Of a DNA stretch of 64,000 nt, positions 12,336 to 22,712 are shown in pieces. This DNA is from Antitrichia curtipendula (taxonomy: Eukaryota; Streptophyta; Bryopsida; Hypnales; Leucodontaceae), in the NCBI GenBank assembly GCA_951230915.1, contig OX579640.1, forward strand, positions 15,892,981-15,956,980, read 5' to 3'. Each line of letters begins with the position of its first letter. Positions within the stretch are counted from its first letter, which is position 1. The position numbers were made by a program, and so were the translations under genes. The notes under the pieces were generated by a model that worked only from the letters and a program-made list of their open reading frames with translations, was not told the origin of the DNA and ran no database searches.

Positions 12336-12479
12336 TATCCGATATGGCAGTCACTTGGCCAAATTGCCTTGCTCCTACATTGGAGTTCCCATAGTCTGGG
12401 AATTCTAGGGAACTCACAACCCTCCATAGTAATAGTAAAATCTCATTTAATGCTTAGAATGTGATTTGAGGACTAAATT

Positions 12480-12796
12480 TTTTTGTTTTATTTTGGATAA
12501 TTGCATGCCATATTTTATTAGTTATATACATGCCAAATTTCAAAAGTTGATGAGTTTTTCTACACCAGATTCTTAAAAGATTTTCAAATTGCCCGAGTTG
12601 CCCCCAAAGCTTAGGGCAACATAACTTTTGGTACATGCACTTGATTGGAAAAAAATCAGTTTTTCACAAAGGAGGTATATGTTAATACATTATTTCCAAA
12701 TTTCACGAACATCTAACCAAAATGACTTTGTAGGAACCTACCCAAGATTTTTTGCATATTTTGAACCAACACTTGGTCCTTTAGGGACTAACTACC
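12480..12796 (+). mobile_element. Right half of a decayed TTAA-family element
   Basis: TTGCCCGAGTTGCCCC, GGCAACATAACTTTTG and the end TTGGTCCTTTAGGGACTAA match the right half of the subfamily B-like copy ending at 34121. I could not locate a left end. Confidence 0.55.
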
Positions 12797-14580
12797 TTGG
12801 TGATAGATCTTGTCATTTTAAGATTAATGCATGAATCATATCTCCTTCTAGGGTGTTTTCAATATACTAAATTATGTTTCATTTAGATTTTGTGTGTTGT
12901 GAACTTTTGAGTGACTTTTGATTTTGGGCCGAGATTTGTGAAATATCCATGCAGGCCACACAACTAGCTAGTCAACCTTCGGCCACCCTGGCAAAGGTGT
13001 TTGTTTGGATGGACAAGCTTCAAACTCCATGCCTTTTAGAGACCTCAAATTTCTTCTAATGTGAGTGGGTGGGTGGATGTACAATAAGGTCTACTTCATT
13101 TATGAATTGCCAATTTGAGGCATTTAATTTTTTTTAATAATGTGTAGTATAATTGGTAGATTTTGGTAAGCATAATTATCATTTCATCCTTTCATAATCC
13201 CAATCAAGCATACCAGATTTCAGTTCCAAAAAAACAAATTCCATTTTTGGTGAATTTTGAAGTCAATTTTCATGGTTTTACTCAATATTTTATTGAAAAC
13301 AATTTTTGTTGAATTTTTAAATTTTGATTGGATAGATATGTAGGAAACATGCATACATAATTGATTGAATTGATGAATCCACCAAAATATTTGATTTTTA
13401 GTGCATGGATAATGATATCCATTAGTGAAGGTGCGGAATCTCCTTAGCTACTAGTTACTTATCAATTAAATATAATCATTTCCATCTATGATATTTGGTA
13501 GCTACAATTCAACCTTGCCTTTCTGTTTTTTATTTGTTGAAGTGGCATTGGACTCTTTGCAACTCCCCCCTAAGCTTATGATCGTGTTCAAAACTTTATT
13601 ACAAGAGTGTCTTTTTTTTAATTAACCATCTAACCTCACATGAAACCTTTTAAATTCAAGAAAAAATATACAATGTGGAATTTGATTTCTCTATTTTAGA
13701 ATGATGTAGATGCATGGGTTGAAAATTATCACACTAATATTAGTATTAGAATTAGAATTATTTTTGCTGAAAAATTCTACACTTGCATTAACACAATCTT
13801 TGGCAAGGACAAAACACTAAGAAAGTTTGATAAATTCAACAAAATTGCCAAAAGCAAGTTGTTGTACAATCCAAATGGTGAATTGTTTTATTAATTAGTA
13901 TAAAGTAGAGGGGAATCTTTATTTGCATTTTAATGTAATTTTACAATCTAGAAGCTTATTTTTTCTAAAAATGACTTCCAAGAGCAATTGAAGTACCATG
14001 GCCTTTGAAGTGTCGAAAAAGCTACCATGTTAAAATTATTTGCTAGTCCTTCAATGATTACAAAAATTTAATTTTTGAGGCCAAAACATTCAATAACTCA
14101 AGAAAAATGCATCTAAACTTGCATGTACCCATAAATCATGCATTTGTATTTGCTACCAAAATGTGCAAATATAAAATTTAAATCTGCACATCCAAATCTG
14201 TCATTAGTCAAACCATAATAGTTCACCCCCTCTAAAAACAAGAAAACAAAACCATAATTTGATTTTACAATTTTTTTTGCAATTAATAGCTTCAATGGTT
14301 TTGCTTTACAAAATGTAGTAGGTATCAATGACAAAAAGAACTTCATGGCCATTCAAAATTTGACAAAAGATTCTAAATATGTTAAAGAAACAAAACAATT
14401 TATGCCCAAAGGTTATCTTCAAAAGTAATGTTAGTACAATATATACATTGTATTAATATAAATCAATAAATTATAGTAAATTTTTTTTGTGCCCTTGGAT
14501 TAAGTAGTGGATGTTGATTTGTATTATTAGCTATCGTGCAAGGATTATTCTTATTTGCTGGGTACAAGAACTTTTGTGTT
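12797..14580. other. 1.8-kb AT-rich stretch, nothing recognised
   Basis: No terminal repeats, no coding region above background and no tandem structure were seen. Confidence 0.5.
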
Positions 14581-14934
14581 CAATCTAGGTCAGCGGTGCT
14601 AGTTTGTGAGCCTACAAGCACAAGCCCATGAGCGGTGAGCAGGGATTTTGCGAGCGGTGAGCTAATTTTTTTAAAGAAGTACTAGAAAACTTAAGAATAT
14701 TTCTACATATAGATTCCATCTAAAATTTTTGATCAAAATTTTATATTTTTAGTAAATTTTTGTATCTATTACTATAGACCTATTACCGTGAATCTATTAC
14801 CGTGGTTTTGTAGAATTCATATGAAAATTAGAATTTTCACTATTGTTTAAAATATTAGAAGTAAACATTATAAAAGTGATGAACTCAATTGATGTGAAAG
14901 ATGAATGGAGATGGAAATAAGTTCATATAGAATA

Positions 14935-15475
14935 ATGATTGATTACTATCCTATAGCAATGTGGGTCCCCTCAAGTTGAATGGTTGATGGGAGGGTACTA
15001 ATAATTTTCTCTTGATGCATGGTTGTTGTTGGACTTGTTTGGATTTTAGAAAAAAAATTGTAATAAGAATTATTTTTATATCTAATGCTCTTTGTCACAT
15101 TGAATTTTATTTTGGTTGATCATTGTTTTGTAGCATTATGGATCTTTTCAAAGTCAATGGGAGGGTATCAATACTTCTGTCTTGATTTGTAAGTCTGTAG
15201 ACTTGTTTAGATTTTAGAAACAAAAATTTGTTAATAGAAATTCATTATATGTAGAAATAGTTTAGGTGTACCAAATTTCATTTTTGTTGATCACTATCTT
15301 GTAGTAGCGTGGATCCTCTTGGGGCCGATAGAAGGTACCTATACTTTTGTCTTGATGTGCTAATAATTGGACTTGTTAAGATTTTAGAAGAGAATATTTG
15401 GTTGATAGGGGTTATTTCTATAAGGACTGAGCTTAGTTACACCAAATTGTTGATAAGTTGATCATTGTTCACTTC
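14935..15475 (+). repeat. Three-unit tandem repeat, about 175 bp each
   Basis: Units start near 14940, 15118 and 15289, each at TTGTAGC or a variant followed by GTGGATC-like sequence. Each includes GGGAGGGTA, a CTTGATG or CTTGATT phrase and GGACTTGTT plus GATTTTAGA. A fourth start (GATCATTGTTC, 15459) breaks off at once. Confidence 0.7.
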
Positions 15476-15507
15476 TAGGACTTTTCAGCACCAAGAAGAA
15501 GATTGAG

Positions 15508-15852
15508 CACTCACTTCCCTCTTTTAATTGGGCTCCCCTCGGCACCAAGGGAGCCCCTACCTGCGGAATTTTAATTTTTAAATTTTTTAAATTTTTTTAA
15601 ATTTAAATTTAAATTTCCTTGCAGCTAGAAGGCTTTCCTTGGCGCCGAGGAGAGCCCCTACCCGCGGGAAAATTTAAAAAAAAAAAAAAAAAATTATTTT
15701 TATTTTTTTAAAATAAAATTTCTATTCTCCTTGGCTCCGAGAGGAGCCCAACTTTAAGAGGTTTTTAAAAAAAAATTTAAAGTTTTATTCTCCTTGCGGC
15801 TAGGGGGCTCCTCTTGGCACCGAGAAGAGCCCAATTCTAAGAGGGGAGTGAT
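15508..15852. repeat. Foldback block with four GC-rich hairpins
   Basis: Imperfect palindromes of the form GGGCTC-CTCGGC-CCGAGGAGAGCC lie near 15530-15557, 15631-15658, 15727-15748 and 15805-15832, separated by pure A/T runs. The outer flanks also face each other: CACTTCCCTCTTTTAATTGG on the left and CCAATTCTAAGAGGGGAGTG on the right. The block may be a smaller foldback element inside the Mutator-like element. Confidence 0.75.
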
Positions 15853-16127
15853 TTAAAAATTTAAAATCTCAATGAAACAACCTCAATCAATTTCAAATGA
15901 ATGGTAATTAATAACCAATTTTTTTTTCCTAAAAATCTAGCAAGGTCCAATAAATAGCACATTAAGGTCGTTGAAGAAACCACGGTAATAGGTTCATGGT
16001 AGTAGATACTAAAATTTACCAAAAATAATAAATTTTGATCAAATTTTTTAAGTGGAATCTCTAAAAAATTATATGATCACAGGCTCACGCTTGTAGGCTC
16101 ACAAAATAGCAACCCTGCAATCTAGGT

Positions 16128-16504
16128 AGTTTACATTCTCTTTTCTTCTAATAAAATGAAGCCTCTCTTTTGTCTTGAACTCTTTTCAACAATGCAAGTC
16201 ATCTTGAAACTATATTTTCCTTCTTTATTTATACAAAATGTTAGACAAAAAGATAACTTTTCCCAAAAATAATCATGAAGGTGTATAATGAGTGGCACTT
16301 CACAAAATTGTTTTTTGTGAAATTATTTTGAAGAAATAGATAACAATCCATACCAATTTATTTATTCTATCTAAAAGCGTGATATGGGTTGCACCCTCTA
16401 ATTTGACCAAATTAGTATACACCAATCTGTTATGTTTATAGTGAAGAGGGAAAATTGGAGTCATCTAGACAATTTGCCACAAAAAAAAAATATTTTTGTT
16501 TTAA
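16128..16504. other. AT-rich stretch, nothing recognised
   Basis: No element ends or coding region seen. Confidence 0.5.
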
Positions 16505-16635
16505 TTGGTACAATACAAGGATACCTCACACTATATTAATTCAAAATACTGTGACTTTGGTACACTAGAATCTTACACATACACTAATATGACAAATCAA
16601 TGTAATTCAAAATACTATGACTGAGGTAAACTATC
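16505..16635 (+). repeat. Left part of a split ~75-80-bp tandem repeat
   Basis: AATTCAAAATACT followed by TGACT or GTGACT occurs twice, near 16538 and 16606, with ACACTA-type spacer. The same units resume at 18343-18460 beyond the nested elements. Confidence 0.65.
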
Positions 16636-18100
16636 ATATAAAGGTTCAAATTGCGTTTTTTGGTAACATGGCAATTTTTGGCAGCTCACTACAAATGGAT
16701 TTTTTCTTTATTTAAAAAAAATATATTCACACAACAAGTGCGCAAGGTTTTCCTTTAAAACCCAACAATTTCTCTAACTTTTCACTATACGGTTAAAAAA
16801 TTATTGCATGATATGTAATTTTCAACATTCAGCAAGCAGTATAGGCAACTCAAAAGATTTTCTTAAAAATTATCTTTTAAGAAATAAAGTTTGAAATTGT
16901 TTTTTTTTTAGATTTTTATGTAAGTGGAAAGCTTTGAATCATTCCATTTTGATTAATGAGATGAAAGTTATGAGGAGTTTTAGTTTGCAAACAATTATTT
17001 TAAAAGTAAAGTTTGAAGTCCTTTATTTAACTAAATTTTCAATATTTTGGAAAAAGATAAAATCATGGGATGTAGATTGTTTATTACAACATTACAATCA
17101 TTGGGATTGGCATTTTTCAATTCCATAACTAAATTCTTATTCCCTTCGTTCCAAAATGATCTTCATTTTGCACTTTGTAATGTTGAAAATTGGCCAAATT
17201 CAACCTTCAATTGCTATCTAGGACTAGAAAAACAATTATGGGTAATAGTCCCCCTTCCATCTATACAATCATCAATTGAAAGACAAATGAAATGATTGAA
17301 GGGTCAATCAACACTGTTTGTTCTTATTTTTTGCATCTCTTTGAATGTTGCCCAATTGAAGGAGATGAAGCTTTATGAGGTAGTACAAAGGTTCACACAT
17401 GGTTTGAGAGCCCATACTAAATATCCATAAAATGACACCTCACAATCAACAATTAAGTGCCCATTGGTGCTCCTTGACCCACCCACCCCAAAATTTCACT
17501 TTTCAATATTCCCAAATTACATTTTGAAAAAAGTTACAAAACTCAAAGTTTCAAGGATGCCAGGAATGCACCAAACTCTACTTATAACGCTAAACGGGGT
17601 TTTAAATGTTATTTTTAGCCATAATTTAAAACATTTTATTCAACATGAAGATCATTTTGGCACAGAGGAGTAACAATTTAGCATTTTGAATCATTCTCTA
17701 TTTTTTTTTACTCGCTATCTTTTTCTTATATGTTGTACAATTCCAAATGGTCTGAAATTTTTCAAGCATGTAGCGAACTTGTATCAAAGAATGACTTCAA
17801 AGAAGCAGCACCATTTTGGACATTTTTTCATACAAATGTGACCTTGTGAAGTGCAGCTGCCCTGTTTTGTGCAAGGCAAAAAAAAGGATTTTTGTCACTT
17901 CAAATGCTCATATCTTGTAATCCACATGGTGGAAATTTTTGAAGTTTTTTGTACATCTTTTCAAACCAACATACTACAAGATCCTATGGTAACTTGTATC
18001 CAAAAGTAATTTAAAAAATCTAAAATTTGGTACTTGTACTAGACATGGCAGCTTTGGAGTGTTTCTGGTCAAAACAAAGTCTAAAACATTTAGGAGCTAG
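16630..18100 (-). mobile_element. Decayed TTAA-family element, subfamily B, carrying an insert
   Basis: Left part TTTTTTGGTAACATGG, GGCAGCTCACTAC and later CATTTTTCAATTCCATAA match the element at 25961. After the insert at 17140-17670, the match resumes through TTGAATCATTCTCTA, TTCAAGCATGTAGC and GAGTGTTTCTGG. Both termini are decayed: TAAAGGTTC on the left and CATTTAGGAGCTAG on the right. The limits are therefore approximate. Confidence 0.7.
17140..17670 (+). mobile_element. Stowaway-like element nested in a TTAA element
   Basis: The left end TTCCCTTCGTTCCAAAATGA and the right end TCATTTTGGCACAGAGGAG form an inverted pair, flanked by TA (17138-17139, 17671-17672). The uninterrupted host sequence at 26481-26498 reads AAATCCTTAACAATTTAG, with one TA at the same place. 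This proves the boundaries. The CTCCCTCCGTTCC-like terminus is the classic Stowaway signature. 531 bp, no coding capacity. Confidence 0.87.
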
Positions 18101-18337
18101 TAAGGGCCGCTTCACACTATGGCCGACCAAGTCAAGAGCCCACGGAAGTGAAATCCCAAACTATGGTCGACAGTCCGTCGCGAGGCCATCGCCATGTAGG
18201 GTGCCACGAGGGCGACGGACTTTGGACTGTGCTGCCTAGTGTGAAGGGCCGAGAGTCCGATTTCCTGGTTCTCTGGAATCTGATTAGTGGAAACCGATGG
18301 ACTCTCAACTGTGCTGGCTAGTGTGAAGTGGCCCTAA
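18101..18337 (+). mobile_element. PIF/Harbinger-like miniature element
   Basis: TAA flanks both sides (18101-18103 and 18335-18337). The left end GGGCCGCTTCACACTATGG and the right end CTAGTGTGAAGTGGCCC are inverted. A second copy of the right end (CTAGTGTGAAGGGCCGAGAG) lies inside at about 18236, and an inner hairpin pairs AGTCCGTCGC with GCGACGGACT. It sits at the decayed right end of the TTAA element. Related to 677-899. TAA duplication and GGGCC-type ends fit PIF/Harbinger. Confidence 0.78.
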
Positions 18338-18339
18338 GA

Positions 18340-18465
18340 GTCTCACACACACTGTTACGACAATTCAGTGTAAATCAAAATGCCCTTACTTTGGTAAACT
18401 AGAGAATTACACACACTATTACCACAATTCAGTGTATTTCAAAATACTGTGACTTCAGTAAATGA
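18340..18465 (+). repeat. Right part of the split ~75-80-bp tandem repeat
   Basis: Two units, each with CACACTGTTACGACAATTCA or its variant, AGTGTA, ATCAAAAT or TTCAAAAT and a TTGGTAAA or TTCAGTAAA phrase, period about 75. They continue the array interrupted at 16635. Confidence 0.65.
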
Positions 18466-18981
18466 GATTTAGTCCAAGCTATTCAGTTACTACGACTCAA
18501 TTTAAGTTGAAGCACTTCCTTTGTGATAAATCACCTTATCAGACTGATTTTTCGGTCTGGCTCAATAAGGGGAGGGACATGGCCCCCTCATCCATGCCAT
18601 AGTTCCAGGGCCCATTTAAAATTTACTTTTTACTTTTTCATGATTGCACAGTGGGTGTTGTGATCCTTGCCATGTCAGATGCAAACAGGATGACGTTATT
18701 ATGTAGGGTCATCAATCATCACCATTGTTGTCTTTATTATTCATTAGAGTGTCTTCAGTGCACTCTGCCAACTCCAAATAAAAATTTATAATTCTTTTAT
18801 TGGTTTATAATTAGAACGTGAAATTTCTATCATTGCAAACACATCTCAATGCACTTTTAATGCACTTTGAATAGGTTACAAAAAAACTCAAATTTTGACA
18901 TTGAGCTATGATAGTGGGCAAAGCCACTCTCTTTTGGCAAAGTTATAGCTTTAGAGGCTCGGATTGCAGTCAAATTGAGGT
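18466..18981. other. Unassigned stretch
   Basis: Slightly GC-richer at 18540-18620. No element ends or plausible coding region. Confidence 0.4.
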
Positions 18982-19826
18982 TTAACCCTTTAAGTTCCTT
19001 GGTTATGTTTTCACCCAAAATGCTCGAGCACAAGTACCAAAATTTGAAAGATATTTTTATTTTTGGACACATGTAATTGTAGGATTTTGTAATATTCTGG
19101 TTTGAAAAGATGTGAAAAAAAATTCAGAATTTTCCACCATGTGGATTGCAAGATACTAGTGTTTGAATTGATAAAAAAAATCTTTTTTTGGTCTTTGCAA
19201 AAAAAACAGGCAGCTGCACTTCAAAAGGTCACATTTGTATGAAATTTTTCCGGTAGTTACTCTTTGGATTCATTCTTCAGGGCAAGTTGGCTACATGCTT
19301 GAAAAAATTCAGATAATATGAAATTGTACAACATATAGAAGAAAAATAGTAAGTAGAAAGAGGTAGAGAATGTTCAAAACACTAAATTGTTAAGAATTTA
19401 AATATAGAATTGAAAAATGCCAATCCCAATGGTAGTAATGTTGGAATAAACAATCTACATCCTATGATTTTATTTTTTTCAAAAAATATTGAAAATTGAG
19501 TAAAATAAATGACTTCAAAGTTTATTTTAGAATAGAGAATCCACAATTGCTCGCAAATTAAAATTCCTCATAACTTTTGACTCATTGATGGAAATGGAAT
19601 GATTAAAAATTTGCCTGGACTACTAGCTCAGTGAAAAAAGTAACATATTAGGCCATAACTTTTAATTTGTATTTTCAAATGTCATAAAACTTTGTTCATA
19701 TGAAAGATATTCCTCATCTACAACTTTTATTAAAATTTTGGCCTAAAATATGCAAATTTCTAGTCATAGGTGCCTGCCAAAATCTCTATGTTGCTAAAAA
19801 TAGCAAGTTGGTCCTTTAGGGGTTAA
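18982..19826 (+). mobile_element. TTAA-family element, subfamily B
   Basis: The left border TTAACCCTTTAAGTTCC is slightly decayed and the right border GGTCCTTTAGGGGTTAA is intact. Interior blocks GTTATGTTTTCACC, TTTGGATTCATTCTTC and GCAAGTTGGCTACATGCTTG match the copies at 26913 and 51405. 845 bp, non-coding. Confidence 0.85.
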
Positions 19827-20312
19827 AAATCACCCCCATTTCTTAGGACTCATCATTCTCACATTTTGAAGGGTGATTTCACATATTGCAGGGGATGCTC
19901 TTACCAAGGCAAATTGCACAACATTTTGTAGTGCAATTGGCATGATTTTGCTTGATTTGCCAAGGCCTTTATATTCTTTAGTTTGTTAGCTAGTTTTTTG
20001 GTGGGTTGTATATTTCGGTTGTGCAATGTCCAATGTGAAGTTTCTTTGCATTTATTCAAGGTGACTATGAGATGCGCTTTCAATGATATAAATTCCAAGC
20101 TCTAATTATGATCTAATTATGAACCTCTACTAAGTTAGCAATTTATTGCAGAGTGCATTGAGGTCAAGCTGTGCATGGAGGATGCCTTCATATGGTATAA
20201 AATACCTTACTTGGACCTACAAGTCTTTTAAAGCTTTTCATTTTCACTAAATGTAATAAAATCCCATTAGCGTTTAGCATTCTGGCCCTGTGGGTTGGTT
20301 TTGATTTCCAAC
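19827..20312. other. Unassigned stretch
   Basis: No element ends, tandem repeats or plausible coding region. Confidence 0.4.
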
Positions 20313-20574
20313 TAAGGTAGGGGTCTATAAAAGCGACCTCTAACACAGAGGTACATTTTACTTTCTTCAATGTACCAACTTTGTACATTTCAGGAGGGGG
20401 GCGCTTTTAAAAATCATTGCATTTCAAATTCAAAAATCTGTAACTAATTCCACAAAGGTCCAAAAAATATGAAACGACTTGGATTAGATGCCAATTCCAT
20501 TTTTCTTCCTAGTAAAAGCTTCCCTGAAAATGCAATCAGCTCTTAAAGGGTTGCTTTAACAGCCTCCTACCTTA
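20313..20574 (+). mobile_element. AGGTAGG-family miniature element
   Basis: It starts TAAGGTAGGGGTCTATAAAA and ends CAGCCTCCTACCTTA, with TA flanks. It contains the family block GACTTGGATTAGATGCCAAT and the GTACATT-rich segment. 262 bp, the clearest pair of ends in this family. Confidence 0.78.
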
Positions 20575-21578
20575 CCATAGGCACTTAGTGCTGCAACGAG
20601 GCGGCGCTTTATATGTAGTTTATTGTTTTGCTCTTTACTTATTTCACTTGCCCTCCCACGCCGCTTGCGGCTGAGCTCTTTGTTCTCTTTTTTTTCATGC
20701 AGTAAAGGTTCCTTTCCCTGAGTCAAAAAAAATCCCATCAACAATATTTTGTCTTCTTTTTGTCCCAAGAGGAACAATTTTATTCCAGTCCAATAAGGGA
20801 CACGACAAAACAACACATATCATATGCAAGCGGACAACATTTCAGTTCTTTTAAAAAGACATTAAAAGGCTCCAATTTCATATATGGTAGGCCTTTTCCT
20901 CAAGACGCAGTCAATAGATGCTTTGAGTAGCATTACTCTACAGGAGACTGGATAATGTGTGGCATGATGGTTTTGTACCCCCAGATTCGATCATATTTCA
21001 TATTCTAGTGGCAACGTTTTTTGGAACTTGCTTTTGTTTGGTTATAAACTTTTTAAGTGAAGAGCAGCTCCACCGCTTCAACTTCATATGGAACGTGAAA
21101 AAGGTTTTCGCAAAGTGAAATCATGTGCGAGTCCCGAGTTGCAGTAGCATCTCCGCTTCTTGTGGAGAAGCCGCAATAAATTAGCATCCACGCTTCATCC
21201 CTCGGCAACACCTTATAAAAATTCACAGTACTAACTTTGCGTCATCAAAGTTGTCATGGAAGAAAATGATTCCTCCATAGCCAAAAGGATTTGAGTCGTT
21301 GTGTGAGCTCTCTCTCTCTTGCATGGTCTTGAAAGACCTCAACCATGGCGTCGTGCGTGGGAAGAGCATTGTAGCGTTGCCCCGGAAAAAAAAATCTGAA
21401 TTCTCATTGCCGTGCCGCCGCCTTTCCACTACAATTGCAGTCACGTTTGACTTGGAGTTTGTAGTGGAGTTATCCTATTGACCCAAAACCGCCATCATCA
21501 CTATAGGTACATCTTCAAAATCAATATATACATGTGAAAAAGAAGATAACTATTTTCAAACCTCTACCCCAATTTTTG
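20575..21578. other. Unassigned stretch ending in a dispersed repeat
   Basis: No gene recognised. The last part (21489-21578) is the left half of the dispersed repeat also found at 41140, 41715 and 44930; its right half continues at 22482 after the inserted TTAA element. Confidence 0.5.
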
Positions 21579-22481
21579 GTAACCCCTAAAGTCCTAAGGC
21601 CTTTTTCCCATCAAAAAACACTCAAAACTACCATTTCTATAGCAAGGAGCAAAAAAACATTTTAAATGTTTATATTTTTGCATATCTAATTGTAGGATCA
21701 TGTACTAGACTAGTATAAATATGCCTGGAAGAAATTTTTTAAGTGAAGGAAACAAATTTATTTTCACTTTGCTCACAATACATTTTTTGGCTTTGAACCT
21801 TCATAACTTAAAATTTGTGCTCTACTAATTTTGAATTTTGAATTTTATATGATAAAGAATTGAGTTGATAGTCTAGGAATTTTTCTTCTTTTAAAAACAC
21901 ACTTAGTTTTCACTCACTAAATTTTTTTAAGTAGAAGTACGTTCAAGATTGAAGGAAAATCTAAATTGTCAATAGCTCTAAGATGGAATTGAAATATACT
22001 AATCTCAACAATGAGATTGATCTAGTGAGAGATTTTAACCTTGTGAAACTTATTTTTTATAATTAAAAAAAAAAATTGAGGTCAAAAATTAATCCTACAA
22101 GTTATTTTTTTCAAAAAGATGCTCTAATTGCCTAAAAAACAAGATTGTCCATAACTTTCACAATACAAATGCAAATGGAATAAGTCAAAGATTTCTATGT
22201 ATAGTACATTAAAATATAATATTTAAAAAAGAAGTTTAAAAAAAACTTTAATTTGTTTTTTTTTAAGGATTTTTTCTACTTGCCGAACTATAAAAAGAGC
22301 TTTTTGTGCCATAACTTTTGCTCCCAAGCTCCGATTGAAATAAAAATGACATTTTCGGAAAGCTAATGAGTTTTTCCGTCTTCACAAAAAAAATCAGAAT
22401 ATCAAAACAAACATTGAGACCATAAGAGCCTGCCCAAAATCCATTTTGTCCCTCGAGGGACAATGAGACTTTAGGAGTTAA
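21579..22481 (+). mobile_element. TTAA-family element, subfamily A
   Basis: The left border is GTAACCCCTAAAGTCC (one mismatch in the TTAA) and the right border is GGAGTTAA. Interior order follows the family: CAAAACTACCATTTCTATAG, ATAACTTTTGCTCCCAAG and TTTTGTCCCTCGAGGGACAA. The element splits a dispersed repeat whose halves lie at 21489-21578 and 22482-22630. 903 bp. Confidence 0.88.
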
Positions 22482-22640
22482 CCCTTCCTAACTTTTGCAT
22501 AATGTATCCAAATGTCGCATTCTTTAATGCATTGAAATCTTCTCTCACCTCCCAACAACAAAATTTGAAAATTTTATTAGTCTAATAATAGTAACCAAAC
22601 AAGCACGGTAGCAGAAAAGCGGCTACCCGCCATATCCAAG
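22482..22640 (+). repeat. Right half of the split dispersed repeat
   Basis: CTAACTTTTGCATAATGTATCCAAATG, in two parts around TGCATAATG, and TAGTCTAATAATAG match 45070-45180 and 41240-41340. Together with 21489-21578 it rebuilds one uninterrupted repeat. Confidence 0.6.
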
Positions 22641-22712
22641 AAGACCTGCATGCTGTATCAAAAAAATCCCATCTAAAAATTAAAATCCTGCATGGCTTAT
22701 CTACATCAGGAA

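Larger units (their letters stand above)
10623..12453 (+). repeat. Segment copy 2 (interrupted twice)
   Basis: The flanking pieces 10623-10675, 11226-11412 and 12336-12453 together match copy 1 at 9472-9778. The two interruptions are a 550-bp Mutator-like element and a 927-bp TTAA element, so both insertions are dated after the duplication. Confidence 0.85.
14591..16117 (+). mobile_element. 1.5-kb Mutator-like element with long inverted arms
   Basis: The target duplication CAATCTAGGT flanks it exactly at 14581-14590 and 16118-16127. The left terminus CAGCGGTGCTAGTTTGTGAG pairs with the right terminus CTCACAAAATAGCAACCCTG. The inverted similarity continues inward for about 150-220 bases, including CCTATTACCGTGGTTT on the left and AAACCACGGTAATAGG on the right. 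The interior carries tandem repeats and GC-rich hairpins but no open frame of note. Long arms plus a 10-bp duplication fit a Mutator-like element. A hAT origin (CAGGG-type end) would normally leave 8 bp. Confidence 0.82.

Noticed and set aside
14591..16117. hAT origin, because the termini start CAG and end CTG
   Set aside because: The flanking duplication is 10 bp rather than 8, and the inverted arms are over 150 bp, which fit Mutator-like elements better.
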